From assembly GCA_938092015.1 (NCBI GenBank), contig CALKOT010000056.1, positions 35,176 to 99,175 on the forward strand: DNA of 64,000 bases. The letters are read 5' to 3'. The translations under genes were made by a program, and so were the position numbers. Numbering within the stretch: position 1 is the stretch's first letter; the number at the start of each line of letters is the position of its first letter. The DNA comes from an uncultured Paracoccaceae bacterium. GTDB taxonomy: Bacteria > Pseudomonadota > Alphaproteobacteria > Rhodobacterales > Rhodobacteraceae. The notes under the pieces are model-generated. The model ran no database searches and had not been told where the DNA came from. It saw only the letters and a program-made list of their open reading frames with translations. Below are positions 60,162 through 64,000 of this stretch, piece after piece.

Positions 60162-60848
60162 ATGAAGATCACCGTCCTTGATTGCGTATCGCCCGACCGT
60201 CTGACCGAAAAGTACGGTCCAACAGGCAATCACGTCATCCGCTGGCTGTCGCCTGCTTTACCCGAAGCCACGATCGACACAGTCCATGTCGCGGGCGGTG
60301 TCCCGGCGCCAAAACCGGGCGAAGTAGACGGGATCGTCATCTCAGGCTCAGAAAAGGGCGTCTACGACGACACGCCGTGGATGGCGCCCCTCCGCGCCAT
60401 CTTGGAAGAGTACCGCGAGGCTGGAACGCCGGTCTTTGGCATCTGTTTCGGCCACCAAATCATGGCTGATGTCTGGGGCGGCAAGGCGGAAAAAGCCGAC
60501 AAAGGGTTCATCACTGGCGCGCGAGAGTTTGGGTCCCCCGCCGGACCTGTCTCAGCCTATGTGGCGCATCAGGATCAGGTCACGGATGTGCCGCCAAACG
60601 CTCAGGTCGTTGCAGGATCAGACTACTGCCCGGTCGCAGCGCTCGCCTATGATTTTCCGGCGTTTTCCGTGCAGTTCCACCCGGAATACAACCGGGGTTT
60701 TACCGAAGACCTGATCGACATGTTTGGCGATCAGCTAATGAACGCTGACCAGATCGCTGAGGCGAAATCAACACTGGACGCCGACGTACCAGCCGGGCTT
60801 TTCGGCGCGCAGACTGCAGCCTTTTTCCGGGGTAACATTTCACGCTGA
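60162..60848 (+). CDS. Class I glutamine amidotransferase-like hydrolase
   Basis: 228 residues. The triad is cysteine in VFGICFGHQIMADVWGG, histidine and glutamate in FSVQFHPEYNRGFTEDL. VISGSEKGVYDDTPWM and VAHQDQVTDVPPNAQVVAGSDYCP fit the GuaA-like stand-alone GATase1 family. In a pathway built on gamma-glutamyl amides such a protein can act as a gamma-glutamyl hydrolase (as PuuD does, although that is a separate branch). It lies 20 bp after the FAD oxidase and closes the operon. Confidence 0.9.
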   Translation: MKITVLDCVSPDRLTEKYGPTGNHVIRWLSPALPEATIDTVHVAGGVPAPKPGEVDGIVISGSEKGVYDDTPWMAPLRAILEEYREAGTPVFGICFGHQIMADVWGGKAEKADKGFITGAREFGSPAGPVSAYVAHQDQVTDVPPNAQVVAGSDYCPVAALAYDFPAFSVQFHPEYNRGFTEDLIDMFGDQLMNADQIAEAKSTLDADVPAGLFGAQTAAFFRGNISR

Positions 60849-60911
60849 TTTTAGCTGTTCGTTTACCTTCAGGCACGCACCGGCCAGTGCTTTAAGGCGC
60901 TTTCGTACGAT

Positions 60912-61568
60912 CTAACTGGATTTTCCTTCCAACCCGTCCAGCGCTGCGGCGGACGCGTTGTGGATTTTCATCTCGAATGTCTCACGTACGACGGTGTAAT
61001 CGTAGTATCCGAGCCGGGCGATCGGCTCGATGGCGGGGATGTTCAGCTTGCCGTTCTCTCCGACGAATTCTTCCTTCACGTGGATCCGCTCAACCCGCCC
61101 ATAGACGACATCGACCCACCCTGCGTTTGAGTTGCCCTCCAGGCGGTGTGTGCTCAGATACTTGCACTCAAAATGACACGGGCTTTCGGCCACACGCGGT
61201 CCGGGGGCATCGATGCAATCAGCTTTAGTCACACCCGCTTCATCGAATTCATCCACCTCGGGCGGGTATTCATGGGCAGAGATGTTGACGGCTTCACGCA
61301 GCGCATAGGTCGCCATGTTCCAGACGAACCAGCCGGTTTGCTCGGCGTTCAGTACTGTGTCTTTGCGCCGCCCATCCGATAGTTGGTTCGCTGCAAACAT
61401 CACCATCGGTGGATCAAATGTCAGGTTCTGCCACTGGCTGAACGGGGCGAGGTTTACGACGCCTTCTGGCGAGATCGTCGATAGCCAACCAATCGGGCGT
61501 GGCACCGTGCAGCTTTTGAACGGATCATAGGGCAGCGGGCAGGCGTCTTTGCCGGGAGCGTAATGCAT
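60912..61568 (-). CDS. Flavin-reductase-like FMN-binding protein (DIM6/NTAB family)
   Basis: 218 residues from the ATG at 61568. SCTVPRPIGWLSTISPEGVVNLAPFSQWQNLTFDPPMVMFAANQ is the FMN-binding pattern of the DIM6/NTAB flavoprotein family, and AESPCHFECKYLSTHRL fits the second half. Proteins of this kind bind FMN and often supply reduced flavin or act in ring or amine catabolism; the exact reaction is unknown. It lies just downstream of the FAD oxidase gene on the same strand (8-bp gap), so the two are probably co-transcribed. Confidence 0.88.
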   Translation of the reverse strand: MHYAPGKDACPLPYDPFKSCTVPRPIGWLSTISPEGVVNLAPFSQWQNLTFDPPMVMFAANQLSDGRRKDTVLNAEQTGWFVWNMATYALREAVNISAHEYPPEVDEFDEAGVTKADCIDAPGPRVAESPCHFECKYLSTHRLEGNSNAGWVDVVYGRVERIHVKEEFVGENGKLNIPAIEPIARLGYYDYTVVRETFEMKIHNASAAALDGLEGKSS

Positions 61569-61576
61569 GTGCGGTC

Positions 61577-62893
61577 TCAAGCCTCGTGGCGATTGCGGAA
61601 CAACTCCCATTGAAAGCGCGTACGCACGCCGATGTCTAGGAAGGGACGTGGGGGCAGGTCGCTTGGCTCTCCAAGACTCTCCATATCTGCAATCAGCGGA
61701 TTGTCGACGCCGGACGCAAGATCAGCGGCCAGCGTACCGCCAAACGTGCCCTTGGTGACGCCGACTGCGTTCTGACACACGGCGCTCCAGATGTTCGGCG
61801 CCATTTTGCCAAATCCCGGCGCAGCATTGCGGGACAAGCAAACAAAGCCTGACCACGTATGGTCCATCGTCACATCGGGTAGGGTCGGAAACCGCTGGTC
61901 AAACAGGCTTTTATGCCGCCGCGCAATCGCCTGCCTCTCAGCCTCAGACACCCGTTGCGAGGGGCAGTAGTTCAGGCCTTGCCGGATCACGATCCGCCGG
62001 TCATTCGTGTAGCGCATGGTGATGCCCGCAAAGGCGTTGGCGGGCGTCAGGCCCCACGGATCGGGATCGCCTATCGCCGCCCGCTCTTCTGTCGTCAGCG
62101 GACGAGTGATGGAGGCATGGGCCGCCAAATGCATGAATTTCTTCGGGAAAAACCCGAACTGCTCAGAAAATCCGTTCGCCGCCATGATCATCTTCGGCGC
62201 ACGAACCGATCCGCCGGGTGTTGTCAGCTGCAGGCCATTCTGAAAGATCGCTTCGGTGACAGGAGAGTTCTCAAACAGCTTCACATTATCCGGCAGGCTA
62301 TCGGCCAGCCCGCGCGTCAGCCCCGCCGGGTTCATCAGTGCGCCGCCCTTGGTGTAGATCGCACGGGTGAAATGCGGTGTGCCAAGGCGGCGGGTCAGAT
62401 CGCCCTTTTCGATCCACTCATAATGCTCCCCCAGCGCATCAAGCTCTTTTGCTGTTGGCTCCAACACCTCTTTCACGCCTCGCTCAGACACGGCGGCGTG
62501 GTACTTGCCATCCCGCGACCAGTCGCACTGGATGTTGTGGGCCTGGACCAGACCTTCCAGCTGATCGATCGCCGCGCGTGCGAGGCGCATGAAGCGGTGG
62601 GACCCTTCCAGTTCCTCCAGCGACGACCCAACATTGTGCGGCAGGTCGATGGCGAAGCCGGAATTCCGGCCTGAGGCGTTTTCCCCAGCCTCGCCCGCAT
62701 CGACCATCGCGATGGATTGGTCGGGGTGCAATTCGGCAAGGCGCCGTGCGGCCGCCAGCCCTGCATATCCTGCGCCCAGAACCAGCCAATCTGCGGTGGC
62801 GTCGCCTTGCAACGCTGGATTGGCTTGGCGAGGGGGAAGTACGCCGCTCCACCCGTTGGTGCGGTCGTCTTTTGGCAAACGGTTGATCTTCAT
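61577..62893 (-). CDS. FAD-dependent oxidase (PuuB/OrdL-like)
   Basis: 438 residues from ATG 62893, 5 bases after GGAGG. ADWLVLGAGYAGLAAARRLAELHPDQSIAMVDAGEAGENASGRNSGF is typical of the gamma-glutamylputrescine oxidase (PuuB/OrdL) branch of the DAO family, as is the C-terminal VCQNAVGVTKGTFGGTLAADLASG. PuuB oxidises a gamma-glutamylated amine to a gamma-glutamyl aldehyde. That activity would fit the gamma-glutamyl ligase of the BMC locus, though regulation by the same GntR is not shown here: no TGTATACA operator is seen upstream. Confidence 0.87.
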   Translation of the reverse strand: MKINRLPKDDRTNGWSGVLPPRQANPALQGDATADWLVLGAGYAGLAAARRLAELHPDQSIAMVDAGEAGENASGRNSGFAIDLPHNVGSSLEELEGSHRFMRLARAAIDQLEGLVQAHNIQCDWSRDGKYHAAVSERGVKEVLEPTAKELDALGEHYEWIEKGDLTRRLGTPHFTRAIYTKGGALMNPAGLTRGLADSLPDNVKLFENSPVTEAIFQNGLQLTTPGGSVRAPKMIMAANGFSEQFGFFPKKFMHLAAHASITRPLTTEERAAIGDPDPWGLTPANAFAGITMRYTNDRRIVIRQGLNYCPSQRVSEAERQAIARRHKSLFDQRFPTLPDVTMDHTWSGFVCLSRNAAPGFGKMAPNIWSAVCQNAVGVTKGTFGGTLAADLASGVDNPLIADMESLGEPSDLPPRPFLDIGVRTRFQWELFRNRHEA

Positions 62894-62971
62894 GGCAGAT
62901 CCTCCCCTCATTCAGGATAATGGGTTTGATGACCATTGTCGCAGGTGAAATACGACAAGCGGGGCCGCAGA

Positions 62972-64000
62972 TCAGTCGAGAACAGCGAAAATCTCGACCG
63001 GCTCGCGAATGCCCTTGATTGATATCTCGCCGCGACTTTCGGCCTTTACCTCGCCTTCGACCGCCGCCCAGGCGCGTGGCGACAGTAGGGTTTCGCCGTC
63101 CTCGGCCAGGTCGCTTAGCCTTGCGGCGGTGTTCACCGAGGTGCCCGAAGCGGTGTAGTCAAATCGCCCTTCGGACCCGACCATGCCAACAGTCGCATAG
63201 CCGAGTGAGACGCCAACGCCGAACCCCAGCCTATGGCCGAGCTTCTTCCACTTGGCGCAGAGTATTTTCATCGACGCATGCATAGCCAGGGCCAGCCTGA
63301 CAGCATCGCCCGCTGGGTCGTCACAGGGCAGTGGGTCATTGAAGATCACCATGATTCCGTCACCCATCCGCTTGTCGACGCCGCCGCCATGGGCTGAAAT
63401 CAACTCGCCCATCTGTTCATGATAATCCTGCAGAACTTCGATGGTTTCTTCTGGCTCCGCCGTTTCGCAGAACGCAGTAAAGCCCCGGATGTCGCAGAAT
63501 AGCGTGGCGATCAGCGCACGGTGAGACATCAACGCCTTGTCATCGCCCGACGAAACCAGCGCGTCGGCGACTGCAGGGGACATGAATTGTTTTAGCTGGC
63601 CCATCCGGGCGATCTCGCCCACCTGTTCTTCGACCTTTGCCTCAAGCGATGCGTTCAGCGATTGCACCTCTGCTGTCCGGGCCTGCAACTCACGAAACTG
63701 CTGGGCGTTTTCCAACGGGATGGCGGCCTGTGCGGCAAAGGTTTCTACCAACGCGATCTGGTCGTGGGTGAACGGGCTGACCTCAGGTTTCCAAAGAATA
63801 AAGCAGCCAACGCCGCCGTCTGGGCTGTTCAGCGGCACAAATAGGTTGGTGCGGATGCCCTGGTTTTCAACGAGAATCCGATATCGTTTGTGACCCATCC
63901 GATAACCGTCAGTTTCCTTCATATCCGGCACATGGATCGTTCGCTGTTCAAGAATGGCCTGAGCGACCAGTGAATCCTCTGGGTCCATTGGCACGGCGCC
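62972..64000 (-). CDS. GAF-domain class III adenylate/guanylate cyclase (5' end outside window)
   Basis: About 342 residues are visible; the N-terminus lies beyond the window. A GAF domain comes first (GIRTNLFVPLNSPDGGVGCFILWKPEVSPFTHDQIALVETFAAQAAIPLENA), followed by a coiled coil (FRELQARTAEVQSLNASLEAKVEEQVGEIARM) and the catalytic domain. Metal aspartates are in ATLFCDIRGFTAFCE and MGDGIMVIFND, with lysine in DKRMGDG and asparagine and arginine in GTSVNTAARLSDLAEDG. The GAF domain likely binds a small ligand that tunes activity. It ends in TGA at 62972. Confidence 0.93.
   Translation of the reverse strand, partial: GAVPMDPEDSLVAQAILEQRTIHVPDMKETDGYRMGHKRYRILVENQGIRTNLFVPLNSPDGGVGCFILWKPEVSPFTHDQIALVETFAAQAAIPLENAQQFRELQARTAEVQSLNASLEAKVEEQVGEIARMGQLKQFMSPAVADALVSSGDDKALMSHRALIATLFCDIRGFTAFCETAEPEETIEVLQDYHEQMGELISAHGGGVDKRMGDGIMVIFNDPLPCDDPAGDAVRLALAMHASMKILCAKWKKLGHRLGFGVGVSLGYATVGMVGSEGRFDYTASGTSVNTAARLSDLAEDGETLLSPRAWAAVEGEVKAESRGEISIKGIREPVEIFAVLD

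Overview
The window looks like chromosomal DNA from an alphaproteobacterium of the Rhodobacterales (Roseobacter-like) type. This is inferred from gene style: moderately high GC, short gaps, ATGA/TGATG overlaps, many CoA-dependent catabolic genes, and FCD-type GntR, MarR and LysR regulators beside small catabolic operons. No rRNA, tRNA, CRISPR array, prophage or insertion sequence was recognised.

Layout. 0-2 kb: 3' end of trpB, a DUF2158-like/RGG-tail protein flanked by two nested inverted repeats, then trpA. 2.3-4 kb: a TIR-domain gene with an LRR-like N-terminus, cut by an in-frame TAG. 4.3-12.2 kb: a bacterial microcompartment (BMC) locus: a divergent FAD oxidase, a glutamine-synthetase-like ligase, BMC-P, BMC-H, an opine-dehydrogenase-like protein, an acylating aldehyde dehydrogenase, BMC-T, a malate/lactate-dehydrogenase-like protein with an N-terminal extension, and a RidA-like protein. 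12.4-17 kb: glyoxalase, then a CaiB-type CoA-transferase/GST/tartrate-dehydrogenase/enolase-superfamily operon. 17.4-26.8 kb: class III cyclase, LarA-like racemase, flavodoxin-fold oxidoreductase, nitroreductase, an interrupted O-antigen-ligase-like gene, glutaryl-CoA dehydrogenase and two membrane-anchored unknowns. 26.9-34.1 kb: a P450/thiolase/CoA-ligase/enoyl-CoA-hydratase/CoA-ligase/GST-like operon. 34.2-35.3 kb: an interrupted Hint-domain gene. 35.7-42.3 kb: beta-oxidation-type genes (CurA-like reductase, SDR, SCP-x thiolase, HIT, enoyl-CoA hydratase, acyl-CoA dehydrogenase, SCP2, MerR). 42.4-54.2 kb: GMC oxidoreductase with small subunit, M20 amidohydrolase, DsbA-like isomerase, EamA transporter, MarR-controlled thioesterase/SDR pair, cupin, frameshifted MttB-like gene, LysR, otnC/otnK. 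54.3-55.1 kb: interrupted RDD gene. 55.1-62.9 kb: FCD GntR regulator divergent from a glxBCD-like glutamate-synthase-type operon, FAD oxidase and class I amidotransferase, followed by a flavin-reductase-like gene and another FAD oxidase. The window ends inside a GAF/class III cyclase gene.

The most interesting result is that the BMC locus and the glxBCD-like locus, 50 kb apart, carry nearly identical promoter/operator sequences (ACTGTATACAG core behind a CCTGTTT element). One of these lies in the promoter region of the GntR gene itself. I infer one regulon and probably one pathway: an amine is gamma-glutamylated and oxidised, the resulting aldehyde is handled inside a metabolosome, and nitrogen is returned through glutamine/glutamate-synthase-like chemistry. 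The substrate is unknown. No PduL/Pta-type phosphotransacylase or acetate kinase is visible in the window.

A second theme is gene decay. Four genes have an in-frame stop with a coherent reading frame on both sides (TIR, O-antigen-ligase-like, Hint, RDD), one has a one-base frameshift (MttB-like), and one cupin has its ATG out of frame. A third is a 14-bp palindrome, TTTCAC(GC or AT)GTGAAA, found four times and only between genes.
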